From: Coniella vitis
Taxonomy: Eukaryota; Ascomycota; Sordariomycetes; Diaporthales; Schizoparmaceae
Direction: 5' to 3'
Assembly (NCBI GenBank): GCA_011317545.1
Contig: WUJK01000011.1
Coordinates: forward strand, 511,501-575,500
DNA length: 64,000 nucleotides
Positions 47,717 to 59,647 of this stretch are shown one piece after another (position 1 is the first letter of the stretch; the number at the start of each line of letters is the position of its first letter). The position numbers were made by a program, and so were the translations under genes. The notes below the pieces were generated by a model. It saw nothing but the letters and a program-made list of their open reading frames with translations, was not told the origin of the DNA and searched no databases.

Positions 47717-50547
47717 ATGCGCCGTTCCGCAATCGCATGCGCCGCTCTGGGCGCAGCACTGAGCCCCGGCGTAGTAGCAGACTACATGATCACAAACGAC
47801 ACTTGGTTCTATGGCCAATCAGACCCAGTCTATCCATCGCGTAGGTCAAGTCCATTCCCCAGCACACTCTTCACACTCAAATCGACAGTATAGGCTTCAA
47901 AGAAGACATGTGCTGATGGTTCTTCTCTGGTAGCACTGCAAGATGCCACGGGTGCATGGGAAGCATCCATTGCCAAGGCAAAGCTCTTGCTGGACCAGAT
48001 GACCATGGACGAAAAGGTGCGTCACTGCAGGCAGCGAAAGCATTGGAGCGCCTGGCTTGGCTCTCAAAGCCCGTCGCTTCTTGCTTCTTCGTATCCGCTT
48101 GGAATAGCACCATACCATTGTTATGGCAGCCTGGCTTACAATAGCAAACACCCCCTTAGGTCGCGATTGCTAGCGGCGAGACGCCCACAAACGGCTGCTC
48201 AGGCATGATCGCTGGTGTACCTCGTCTCGGCTTCCCCGGTCTCTGCATGGTCAACGGCGTCAACGGCGTGGGTACTGCCGACTATGTCAGCGCGTGGGCT
48301 TCGGGAGTCTCAGTAGCAGCCAGTTTCAACAAGGACCTAGCCTACCAGAGAGCCTGGTTCATTGGCGGCGAGGCCAAGATCAAGGGCGTGAACATCGTGA
48401 TTGGTCCTGTCGTCGGACCAATTGGTCGTGTGGTTCAGGGAGGACGTAATTTCGAGGGTGCGTCCCTATCGTGTCCCCTTGTCGAGAAATCCAAGACCAC
48501 ATGATATGCTGACACTGCACTCCTGGACAGGCTTCTCCCCCGACCCGTACCTTTCTGGGAGGCTCGTCTACGAGTCCACCGTTGGCACGCAAGATGCTGG
48601 TGTCATCACCAACACCAAGCACTTCCTCGGCTATGAGCAAGAAACTCACCGTATTGTAACCACCATAAGCAAGCCCTACGCGGAGCCAGTCTCTTCGAAT
48701 ATCGATGACAGGACAATGCACGAGCTGTACCTCTGGTAAGCCAACATTATTCTCCTTTTTCTTCAAAACGTCTTTGTAATGCCAACAAGGCTTGCTAACG
48801 AATACAACTCCCCAGGCCCTTCCAGGACGCCGTGCGCGCCGGAACAGCAAGCATCATGTGCAGTTACAACAAGGTCAACAACTCGGCTGCCTGCCAGAAC
48901 AGCAAGACGCTCAACGGCCTTCTCAAGGAAGAGCTCGGCTTCCAGGGCTTTGTCATATCGGACTATACCGCGCAGACCGCAGGTGTTGCCTCTGCCAACG
49001 CTGGGCTCGATGTTGCCCTGCCCGCTTCGAGCGTGTGGGGTGCCAACCTGACGCTGGCCATCAACAACGGCACCGTCAATGCGTCGCGCTTGGACGATAT
49101 GGTGATGAGGATCCTCTCGGGCTGGTACCAACTCGGCCAGGATACGGATTTCCCTTCCCCAGGCTACGGTATCCCGGCAGACCTCAATGCGCCTCACCCG
49201 GTCGTCGACGCCCGCAATGCCTCGGGGCGCCCGACCCTCTACGCCGGCGCTGTTGAGGGCCACGTTCTCGTGAAGAACACAAACAACACCCTGCCCCTGA
49301 AACCAGCCGACCTCAAACTCATCTCCCTCTTCGGATACTCGGCCAAAGCTCCCAACGTCAACAACTACGAGGGCGTCCCCACCGGGGAGTTGTACAGCGC
49401 GTGGACACAGGGTGTCGAGTCGGCCAACGCAACCGAGTTCAACGCCGCGTTCTTGGGTGATTTGAGCATCCCCATCTCCCCCATCGCCATCAACGGCACG
49501 CTCATCAGCGGCGGCGGTTCGGGCACCACCTCGCAGTCCCTCATCAGCGCACCCTACGATGCCCTTGTGGCGCGCGCATACGACGACGGCACGACGCTCT
49601 ACTGGGACTTTGAATCCCCCGCGCCGCTCGTGAACCCCACCAGCAACGCGTGTCTCGTCTTTGGCAACACCTGGTCTGCAGAGGGCGCAGACCGTCCTTC
49701 TCTCCGCGACGACTACACCGACGGCATCATTCTTGCCGTCGCAGAGCAGTGCGCCAACACAATCGTCGTCTTCCACAATGCCGGCGCGCGTGTGCTGAGC
49801 GAGGACATTGCAGACCACCCCAACGTGACAGCCATCATCTTTGCGCATTTCCCCGGCCAGGACAGCGGACGCGCGCTGGTCAACTTGCTCTATGGCGTCG
49901 AGAACCCGTCTGGCCGTCTGCCGTATACCCTGGCGTACAACGAGAGCGACTACGGCCTGTTGCTCAAGCCTGACAGTCCCGCTGCGGGATCCCTATTCGA
50001 GCACTACCCGCAATCGAATTTCACCGAGGGCGTCTTTATTGATTACAAGCGCTTCGACCAGCTGAACATCACCCCACGGTACGAGTTCGGCTTCGGTCTC
50101 AGCTACACGACCTTTGCATACGCCGATCTGGCCATCTCGCTGACGACGAGCGCCGGGAACGCTTCCTCTACGGGCGGCAGTGTGTCTTCGTACCCCAGCG
50201 GAGGCATTGCGCCAGGTGGGCAGGTCGATCTGTGGGACGAGCTCGTCACCGTCACAGCCAACATCACCAACACGGGCGCCGTGGACGGCATGGAGGTTGC
50301 GCAGCTGTACTTGGGCATCCCCGGCGACGGCGATGCTGCGCTCCCCGTGCGGCAGCTGCGCGGGTTCGAGAAGCCCTCGCTGCGGGCGGGCGAGTCGGCG
50401 ACGGTGACGTTTCCCCTGACGAGACGGGATCTGAGTGTGTGGGATGTGGTGGCGCAGAAGTGGTTGTTGCGCAAGGGCGAGTATAAAGTTTATGTCGGGA
50501 GGAGCAGTCGGGATTTGCCGCTGCAGGATGTGTTTACAATTGCGTAG
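47717..50547 (+). CDS. Secreted GH3 beta-glycosidase with altered -1 subsite
   Basis: Glycoside hydrolase family 3, nearest in layout to fungal beta-glucosidase F-like enzymes. Exons 47717-47840, 47934-48016, 48160-48457, 48531-48735 and 48816-50547 give 813 aa. A signal peptide (MRRSAIACAALGAALSPGVVA) predicts secretion. The nucleophile is D286 (GFVISDYTAQ; Tyr replaces the usual Trp), the acid/base probably E526 (SAEGADR). The conserved KH (NTKHF) and GGRNFEG are kept. The Asp and Arg of the usual DxxxxxR substrate motif are N101 and G107 here (MVNGVNGVG). The C-terminal FnIII-like domain is complete (DGMEVAQLYLG, PVRQLRGFEK). Tail-to-tail with the sugar permease. Confidence 0.92.
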
Positions 50548-50850
50548 AATAGCACAAGGAAGGGCGGCAGAGACGAGATCTTATGATTATATATAATAAT
50601 ACTTGATAATGAGAAATGAAATAATAAAAAAAAAAGAAATTAAAATGTATCATGAACTCTTTTTAGTGATTATCATTGATTTGGTGTCGTATTATTCCAT
50701 CGCAAAAGATATCTGCATATCTTTGGTATGATATATAAAAGAAGTTCGGTTCAGTCCTTGGTTTATTTTACTAGGAAGCAAAAGTAACTGCTTATCTCCT
50801 ATATCATGTATGTTCTTATTAACACCACAAAAGCCACATTTCAAGCTCCC
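50548..50850. other. Convergent GH3 / permease tails
   Basis: 303 bp, strongly A+T-rich with AATAATA and ATATATAA words. It must hold both polyadenylation regions. Confidence 0.5.
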
Positions 50851-52526
50851 TCAAACAGTCACCTCCTTCTCATCAGCCTGCACGTTCATCGTGTTGAGCA
50901 CCGTCTGCGCGCTCCTCTTCTCCAACGACTTCTTGACCGGGTTGGGCGCCGAAAACACCTCCTCCAGCTCCTCCATTGTGCGATCCTTGGTCTCGGGGAA
51001 GTAAAAGTACATAATGACAGCCTCGAACAAATCCCAAAAGATAAAGACGACATAAAAGTAATAGTGAATGTGCTCAAAGGCAGGGCCAGAGCAGTAGGCG
51101 AGGATAATGCTCGCCACAGACGACGCAAAGTTTCCCAGCGCTGTGCCCTTGGCGCGCGTCGCAGTGGGTAGCGTCTCGGCAATGTACATGCTCTGTAGCG
51201 GGGTCCAGCCAAAGGAAAAGACGATGCCAAAGATGAAAATAAAGGCAACAGTGGCGTTACCTGCCGCGTGGTTGGAAGCATCTTCAAGGGAGAGCTTGGA
51301 GGTGCCCGTGATGATGGCAAAGCACATGGATGCAAAGACAATCGTATACAGGAGCAGCGGGCGACGTCCTACTACGTCTGTCATGCGCGCGCCCAGACAG
51401 GCGCCAATCAAGCACAGCGCTGGGTTGATGCCATTGATGGCGAGCACGGTGTGCTCGGCCGTAATGCCTGCATTGTTGAGCATGGTAGCCATATAGTACG
51501 AAGAGAGCGAGTTGCCGCTAACTTGACCGAAACAAGCCATGCCAATGACGCAAATGAGACGGCGACGTGCAGAGTGCGTATTCCACAGCTCGCGGTAGTC
51601 CCACCAGCGCTTGTCGGAGGCTTCGTTGGAGATTTGCTGCGACATTTCCTTCAGCTGGAGCTGGACGTAGGGGTTTTCCACGTCGCCTTCGCCGTGGTAC
51701 TTTGCGAGGACACTGGCGGCTTCTTCGTGCTTGTCTTGGGCAATGAGCCAGCGGGGGGATTCTGGCAGGAAGAAGACAAAGAGGCAGACGATGCCCGAGG
51801 TGATCATTTGGCACCAAATGGGAATGCGCCAGGCGAGGTTGTCATTGTCGATGTAGGCGCAGCCGTAGGAGATCCAGCTGGCGAGGATGCTGCCAATGTA
51901 CCAGGTGCAGTTGTAGAGACCGAGGAGCGTGCCACGGAAAGCCGGATGCGCCAATTCGCTAACGTAGGTCGGCGCCGAGACGCAGCAGAAGCTGACGCCA
52001 AAACCGAGGACAAAACGGCCGCCGAGGAACTGGCCTGACGAGGTAGCTGGAGCCTGGATGCAGGTGCCGATAATGACGATGAGCGAGCCAATGAACATGC
52101 CCCAGCGACGGCCAAGGAAGTCGTTGGTTGGGCCAGTGACGAAGACGGCGGCAAGGGAGCCGATATTATACATCATAAAGACGATCCCGATACTGGAGCC
52201 CTCTGTCTTCATGTGGAAATAGTGCTGGTAGGCGGTCATGCCGTTCAGAGAACCCATGAGAGAGCCATCGTAACCGTTCAGGGCACTGTTCAACAAGATG
52301 GTGAGTCGTGGATGCTCAGTGGCACTTGTACCTGTATGGATCACAGGGAGACTGACCCGCAGAGATAGGCAATAAACAAGACAGCGTAGAGGCGGAACAT
52401 GGACGCAGTCCATGGCGAGGCTTTTTCATCAATGGTCTCGTGGGCAATATGCACGGCCGTGTCCACAGCCTGCAGGTCGTCATGGTGGTGGTCAACACCA
52501 GAGGACTTTTCGTCCGCAGCAGCCAT
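50851..52526 (-). CDS. MFS sugar transporter, lactose-permease type
   Basis: Twelve-helix plasma-membrane sugar porter of the fungal lactose/cellobiose permease (Lac12) branch. Exons 52526-52357 and 52285-50851 give 534 aa. Motifs: ALNGYDGSLMGSLNGM (the Lac12-type NGYDGS), GPTNDFLGRRWGMFIG, GRFVLGFGVSFC, PESPRWLIAQDKHEEA, GRRPLLLYT and FPETKDRTMEELEEVF. The N- and C-termini are hydrophilic and cytosolic. Head-to-head with the GH2 beta-galactosidase, which supports a beta-galactoside substrate. The intron between helix 1 halves has a GTCAGT donor. Confidence 0.92.
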
Positions 52527-54183
52527 ATTTGCTGTCGTAGTGCCGACGTCTGTCGAGCTGATTGTGATGGCCCAAAGAGGTGTGCTCGTCGAGGACCCAA
52601 GGTTACATACAACACAGAGTTGTCGAGGAAGGCGGTGGCGGCGGAGGAGGAGGAGGAGGAGCAGCAGGCGACGGCGTTACTTATAGACCGGTTTCAGTCG
52701 AGTCGGCTGCGTGTCGGGCGACCGCTACTGCACATATCAGCTGCAAAGGAGGCGCCGAGGCGGGGCTAGACAGGCCTGGCATGGTGCTGCACGGGTGGCA
52801 CGACCGCGTGAGGCATAGGCTGGTTCTTGCAAGATAGGTGTCTGTTCTGAGGTTTGCAGCAACTGTCCCGGGGCTATGGGCTGCTTGGGGCCAGCCAGCG
52901 CAGAGCCATGATTGTTTCCCCGCATTCTCATGATTGGCTACTGGAAGATGGATGCAGGCATCGACGATGCCCCATGGTATTGGCCAGGCTGGGTGAACGG
53001 CTTGCGTTGCGATGCGCGCTGAGTGGTACAGAAAGGGCGACACATGTTGGCTCAGCTGGAGGGAATGCGAAGCCGTCAGGCTGGGACCAATATGGTCGGC
53101 TCCGAAGGCACCGAGGCTGGCGTCAAAGACCAGAAAGTCAGGCCAGGGCCATGGACGTAGACAAGGATGCCAACCAAGCAGCCAAGGTCAACAGGACAGA
53201 AGCGCGGTCTGCAATACGGTCTTTTTTCTGTAAGGTGCGCATATAACAACGGATGGTTGAACATGGAATAAGCGCATCAAAAGAAGTGCAGCAAGTTGTC
53301 GGCTCGCTCATTGGGCCCGCTTTTACCCCAGACAATTGGAGCCAGTGATTGGCTGCTGACCACGCGACGGTTGGCAGTTGGCAAGGGTGACCGGGCAGGA
53401 GCGCTGGGGTGATTTTTGGGGTCATCTGGCGGGGCCTGTCCTTGTCCCCAACTGTGGTGGACCCGCTCTCGGCTCCGTCTTCCCCGGAGGACTTTGGATG
53501 TTGTTGCTGCTGCTGTCTGATGCAGAAACCCACGGCTTTGGTGCCAGTGAAATAGAACAGATGCTGGAGAGGTTCAATTTGCAAGACAAGCATGTGACAT
53601 AACCATATCAATGTCTTTGTGCTTGGTGTTTGTAGCATTTGCAAGCAGCAAAGTAAGTGTACTGCAGATAGGACTCGGACGCCCTGCCCGCCGGGGGTGG
53701 GGGCGGGGGCGGGGTGATAGGCGCTTGATGGTGTAACAGTACTGTGTACCTTCCTCCGCATTTTGGTGGTGCAGCTGGAAGAATGTGTATCCCCTCGGAC
53801 CCGGAAACTCCTCATACGGCGGCCATCGTTGATGCATAGCGGCTCAGGAAACCACGACAGACTCCTGCATACCTTGTACAGTGACACTCACGAATTATCG
53901 CTTGGTCGCACAGATTGCAGCTCGTCAAGCAAGTCGCACAGCCGCAGTTTCATTTCACCTGCGTTACCACCCAGAGTGGGCCACGGCCACTTCAAGCTCT
54001 GCGCCATTGACTCTTCCAAGGCCACAAGTGGATCTGCAACGGGCGAGGACCACCCTCGCATGAGTTCAGAGCCATATAGCCCAGTGCCCCTCTTTGCTCC
54101 TCCTGCTTCCAGTGTCCTTGCTCGCTTTCCCGGTCCCTCTCATGCTTCTTCTACGACCAGAAGACGCCCAACCTCGTCCCAAC
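52527..54183. promoter_or_regulatory. Divergent permease / beta-galactosidase control region
   Basis: 1.66 kb between head-to-head sugar genes. It has CreA-type SYGGRG words on the plus strand at 52868-52873, 53404-53409, 53429-53434, 53691-53696, 53703-53708 and 53709-53714, the last three within a G-quadruplex motif. CreA is the glucose repressor of Pezizomycotina, so glucose repression is likely (inference). A 249-codon minus-strand frame inside is judged accidental. Confidence 0.6.
53693..53714 (+). promoter_or_regulatory. G-quadruplex motif in the lac-type promoter
   Basis: Four G-runs (5, 5, 5 and 4) separated by single T, C and C. Single-base loops favour a very stable parallel quadruplex. 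It lies 470 bp upstream of the beta-galactosidase ATG, on its coding strand. Confidence 0.75.
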
Positions 54184-57100
54184 ATGGCGCCCTCTGGCAT
54201 CAGCCCCCAAGAGGACCAGCAGAAGCCCGACTACTGCAATGAGGCTGTGTTTCGACGCAACTGTCTGCCTGCGCGCTCCTACTACATCCCAGAGACCTCG
54301 CTCTTGCTCAATGGCAGCTGGGACTTTCACTATGCTCCTACGCCACTCGAGGCGCCGGCGCCAGAGGTAGCCAACAAGGAAGAGGCGACTTCGTCTTGGG
54401 CCAAGCTCGCCGTGCCGGGCCACTGGCAGCTCCAGGGCTACGGCAAGCCTTGGTACACAAATGTTCAGTTCCCCATCCCCGTGTGTCCCCCTTACGTGCC
54501 GACCGAGAACCCGACCGGCACCTACAAGAGGTCGTTTTCCGTGCCCAGCTCCTGGGATGCTTCGTCTCAGCTGGTCCTGCGCTTCGACGGCGTCGACAGT
54601 GCCTACCATGTTTGGGTCAATGGGGCGCTGGTGGGATACGCCCAAGGCGCGAGAAACCCTCATGAGTTTGACGTGTCCGACTATGTAAACCGGGACACTC
54701 GCAATACGCTGGTAGTTCGGGTGTACCAATGGTCAGACGGCACTTATATCGAGGACCAGGACCAGTGGTGGCTGTCAGGTATGATACTTGCTTGCAATGC
54801 CCTCCAACAGCTGCTCATGACTTACACGCAATTTGTGTTTTAGGTATATACAGAGACGTGCATCTGCTTGCCTTCCCGACCACTGCCCGCATCAATGACT
54901 GGTTCCTGCGAACAGACCTCGACGACAAGTACGAAAACGCCACTCTTCATGCTGCAATTGATGTATCTACCCAAGCCGACGGAAAGCTGGAGCTCCAACT
55001 GTCAGAGCTCGACAAAAATGGCGGCAAAGTGCTTGAAACAAAGGAAGCGCAAATTTCTTCTGGTTCTGCCAAGGTTGATATCTCACTGCCCGTGTCCAAC
55101 CCGGCGAAATGGACCGCTGAATCGCCTTACTTATACTCTGTCACACTTACTTTGACAAGCTCATCGTCCAAGCCTTACACTGTGACACAGAGGATAGGTT
55201 TCCGCAAAGTTGAGCTGATTGATGGCCTAATGACCGTCAATGGAACCCCAATCCGCCTCCGTGGTGTCAACAGGCACGACCATCACCCTCGCTTCGGTCG
55301 TGCCGTGCCTCTGGACTTCATCAAGAAGGACCTTTTGCTCATGAAGACCCACAACATCAATGCTCTTCGCTGCTCGCACTACCCCTCCCACCCCAAGATC
55401 CTTGATCTTGCGGACGAATTGGGACTTTGGGTCATGGATGAGGCCGATCTCGAATGCCACGGCTTCTACGATGCAATCGCCCGGCCTCAGGACATCCCAG
55501 AGGAAATGGACTATGAGGAGCGCAAAAAGTTCACCTTTCCACAAGCCGCAAAGTTCACGAGCGACAACCCCACTTGGAAAGCTGCATACATCGACCGCAT
55601 GGACGATCTCATCCACCGCGACAAGAACCATGCCTCTGTGATCGTATGGAGTCTGGGCAACGAGGCCTTCTACGGCCAGAATCACAAAGCCATGTACGAG
55701 CACGCCAAGAAAATTGATCCCGGCCGGCTCATCCACTACGAAGGCGACGTGCATGCTGAGACGGCCGACATGTACAGCTACATGTACCCGTCAATTGAGC
55801 GTCTGCTCAAGTTGTCCCAGACCGAGGGCGTCAAGGATGGCAAGTTCGAGAAGCCGGTTGTGCTTTGCGAATATGGACACGCCATGGGCAACGGCCCTGG
55901 CTGGCTCCAAGACTATGAAGAGCTCTTTAGAAACAACCCGCGTCTGCAAGGTGGCTTTATCTGGGAGTGGGCCAACCATGGCCTCTGGAAGGAGGATGGA
56001 GACGGCACTGGCAAAGGCGGGTATTATGCGTACGGTGGTGACTTTGGCGACGTGCCCAATGATGGCACGTTTGTCATGGATGGGCTGTGCTTCAGTACAC
56101 ACACCCCCACCCCAGGTTTGACCGAGTACAAGAAGGTTATTCAACCAGTGGGCTTCTCTGTGGATGGCGAGAAGCTGGGCCTGGAGAACTATTATGACTT
56201 TATCGACCTGTCTCACTTGACCGCGTCTTACAAGATCGAGGAATTGGGTGAAGAGTAAGTCTCCTTGCCGAAATTCCACGGATTTCTTCAGCTACTAATT
56301 CAACAACCAGGAGCAACCTCCTCACCTCGGGAACTCTCATCATTCCCGACATCAAGGCCGGTAAAAAGGGCGAGATCGACCTAAAGGACATCCTTTCCAA
56401 GTCCAAGAGCACCAAAGACGTCTTTATCACCGTCTCCCTCGCTACCCGCGAGACAACCCCCGGCCTTACCGCCGGCCACGAAGTCGCTTGGACACAGTGG
56501 AAGCTGTCTTCCTCCTCCTCTACGTCCACACAAGCTTCCTCTCCACCACTCAACAGACTCTCTTCCCCCGTAAGAGTGACTGCTTCATCCACAAACTCTG
56601 CCGAGATTACCGTATCTGGTCCCCACTATAGTTTCACATTCGACCGCGCACGTGGCGCCCCGACAGCCTGGTCTGTAAACGGTGTCTCCCTGTTGGAACC
56701 CGACCCGTCCACAGGCGTCGCAATCACCCCCGGTTTCTGGCGCCCCGCCACAGACAATGATGTCCCCGGATCCCTCCCCTACTGGGAGCGCTTCGGTGTC
56801 GACGCGCTGCAATCCCAGATGCGCTCCTTTGAAGTCGACACCACCTCGGACCCCAACGCCGCGATATTCAAAGTGCACGTCTTCATCACCCCGCCTATTC
56901 TAGCATGGGGCTATGACGCACACATTGAATACATTGTCACCAGCACCGGCGCGCTACGAATCAACGTGAAATCCCTGAACCCGATAGGCGCAATCCCCAA
57001 ACATGTTCCCCGCGCAGGTCTCGACCTCCGCCTCAGCAAGAAGTTGCAAAAGGTGGCATGGTACGGCCTTGGCCCAGGCGAAAGCTACCCCGACAAGAAA

Positions 57101-57502
57101 TCCGCACAACGCACGGGTGTGTGGAGCGTCGATGCCGTGCAAGACCTGCAAACGCCCTACGAGGTCCCGCAGGAGAATGCCAACCGCATGGAAACGCGCT
57201 GGGTGAGCATCACGGATGCTCATGAGGCGGGTCTGCGCGCGCGGGCTGTGGCGCCTGGTGACGGTGCGCAGGCAGGCGGTCGAGAACTATTTAGCTTTGT
57301 GGCGAGCCATCATTCTATCGAGAACCTGCACGCCGCAAGGCACCCCCCTGATTTGACCGAGGAGGATGCTACGCTGCTGAGGCTGGATCACTTGGTGGCT
57401 GGTGTTGGCACGGCGGCTTGTGGACCTGGTGTGCGAGAGGATCTCTTGGTCAGGGTGGAGGAGTTGAGTTTTGGGTTCGAGCTGGAGAGCATCGGCCTAT
57501 GA
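54184..57502 (+). CDS. GH2 beta-galactosidase (LacZ/Lac4 type)
   Basis: Large intracellular beta-galactosidase that splits lactose and other beta-galactosides. Exons 54184-54778, 54844-56254 and 56311-57502 give 1065 aa (family 1020-1050). Domains in order: sugar-binding (GSWDFHYAPTPLEAP to SDGTYIEDQDQWWLSG), Ig-like, the TIM barrel (residues about 340-640), linker, and the Bgal_small_N domain. The acid/base is E472 in WSLGNEAFYG, the nucleophile E541 in LCEYGHAMGN. WGYDAHIEYIV and WYGLGPGESYPDKK mark the C-terminal domain. No signal peptide, so lactose must enter through the divergent permease. An in-frame ATG at 54142 (14 codons earlier) is an alternative start. Confidence 0.95.
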
Positions 57503-59647
57503 TCGATATTCGGCATAGACCAGTAGTGATCTACACGGAAAGCTGCACAGGAGGTGGGATGAGAAGGCCTTTTGGATTTCGAGATATCTGCTAGATTAGA
57601 ATCGAATGTCGAGTGTGTTCCTGCTATTTGGCATGGGTTGTTACACGGGAACTGGACTTCTCTGGTTCTATGAGCCAGAAACCCCCGCGATGAGATTCCT
57701 GACATAGTGATAGGTCATGAGGTGGCCAGTAAGGAACGAGAACTGGGTTGCAGTCGTGATGCTGCCTGGTCCAGGTGAGTGTGAGGAGCGTGGCCGCTCA
57801 GTGTGTTGGTGAAGGTTACAATAATACTTGTGAGGCCCCCTTGACTTTACAATGTTACGGGTACGTTCTTAAGCAGTACATGCCTCGATATCTCTGAAGC
57901 TATAACCTCTCTATGTATACTCGGATAGGGTTTGAGTTTGAGCATTCAAATGTACACCGATGAACCCTCCGAAAGAACAACATCCGGAGCTCTGCTGTGG
58001 TTAAAGGCGTAAGAGCCAAGAATACCAGTGAATACCTACAGTCATGACTAGACCAAGGCACTGAACCCAAATCCGTCAACATCAACTGAACCACGGAAAC
58101 AGGTAATCATGAGTTATTGGCAAGGCATTGATACAAACAAATGGGACCAATGTGCTGAAGATGCACAGGGAATAGACATTGAACAGCTCAGAGAGAAACA
58201 TGACCTGAATACTTTGATTTCAGTGGCCATACCGCAGCCGACAAACAATGTCAATGTCAATGAGAGAGTTGATGCCTAGATATGTGTTTGGGCCGTTACC
58301 TTCGCCAAGCTTTTGCTCAAAGCAGCCAAGAGGTTGTTGAGGTGGCGAGTAATGTTTGTGTGTTTTACGTGACTTCACACGAAACGCAATATTAAGTCAC
58401 GAGAGAAAAGAAGAGCAGGATCCAACGATATGCTGCGGGTGGGAATACTGTGAGGCAAATTCATAAAAGGTTTTTGTTTTATTCTGCAGCTAGCGTAAAG
58501 CGTAAAATTTCAAGATATGATGATTGGTCACCGAGTTCTTTCTTCCCTTCCTTTTGCTGTGACGAAGTTGTTGGTAGGATATGTCGTCAGTCTCGTTTCT
58601 GAATATCTTTTCTTGGTCTCTGGTTGTTGTTTTTTTTTTTTTTTTTTTACAAAATCTATTTTTCCTTCGTGGGTGGAGTGGTGATTGGGGTTTGTTGGAA
58701 ATGTTAATGTTTATTCATATGTACGGAAACATAACAATTGAAACAAGCGAATAGAGGCAATATATCTGTTTCAGACAACTACGTATCTGTTTGATATTTG
58801 TATTGGTCAATAGCTGCCGCAGTTTACCCGACAATGAGACTAAAAGAGATCCACATACATAGTGCAACAGGGACCAGTCGGCTTCCTGCTATCCCACGTT
58901 TCTCTTGACGGTAGATACGGATCTGGCATTGATTGGTAAAGGCTTTTGGCTCGTTCAATAAGTAGGAAGCAAACGGCATGATCCGTCCACAAATCTACTG
59001 AAAAGTTGCTCCACCTTTTTCCTCTGCGCCCCACATCCCTTGGGCAACAGCCAGAGCTTCCTCTCTATCCCCCCGAATCCCCCTTTCACCAAATCGAGTC
59101 GAGTGTCCTTTTGTCCGCTTTGTCGGTCGACTTCCGCCTGATGAGGTGAGGAGGAGAAGCGGCGGAGGGGAATAAGCCCCTGTTTGCTGCTGCCTGACGC
59201 AGAAAGGAAGAGGAAAGGACTGGTGCTGACTAGTCAACGGAAGCTAGAAGTGGTGGGCGAATGAATGGAACGGAGCGGATGAGCGTGGGGATCTCTCGAC
59301 AAGAAGAGGGGCAAATCGATCTGCTTGTCGATTTTGTAATGTAGTGGCTCCTCCTCGGCAGAATTGATCAGTACTTTTTGGAGGCTTCCCTATTTTTTCA
59401 TCTCTTTTTCCCACCTTCCTTTCCTTGCCTTTTTCTATTGCTAGCATTGTAGTAGTGTTACTTCGTCCTCAATACGGACTCCAGATTTCCAAGCACCAGG
59501 CCTTAGAGAAGCCATCCCAAAAGCAAGCACCATTGTCTTGCCTGCAGCTTCCATTCTGCCGCTTGCCTACCGTCTTGTCTCCAAAAGGCTCTTGATATCG
59601 CAAAGGCGAAAGCAAAAAAACAAAATCAAAAAAAAAAAGAAAAGAAA
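57503..59647. other. 2.1-kb gap before the MetE-like gene
   Basis: No gene is recognised. It contains a 19-T run (58630-58648), a TACATAGTG half site near 58856 and CT-rich leader-like DNA at 59380-59440. An A-rich stretch (59620-59648) lies directly before the next ATG, a common feature of strongly expressed fungal genes. Confidence 0.45.

Noticed and set aside
53138..53887. 249-codon minus-strand frame between the permease and beta-galactosidase
   Set aside because: No family resemblance, overlaps G-rich promoter motifs, and its composition is that of noncoding GC-rich DNA.
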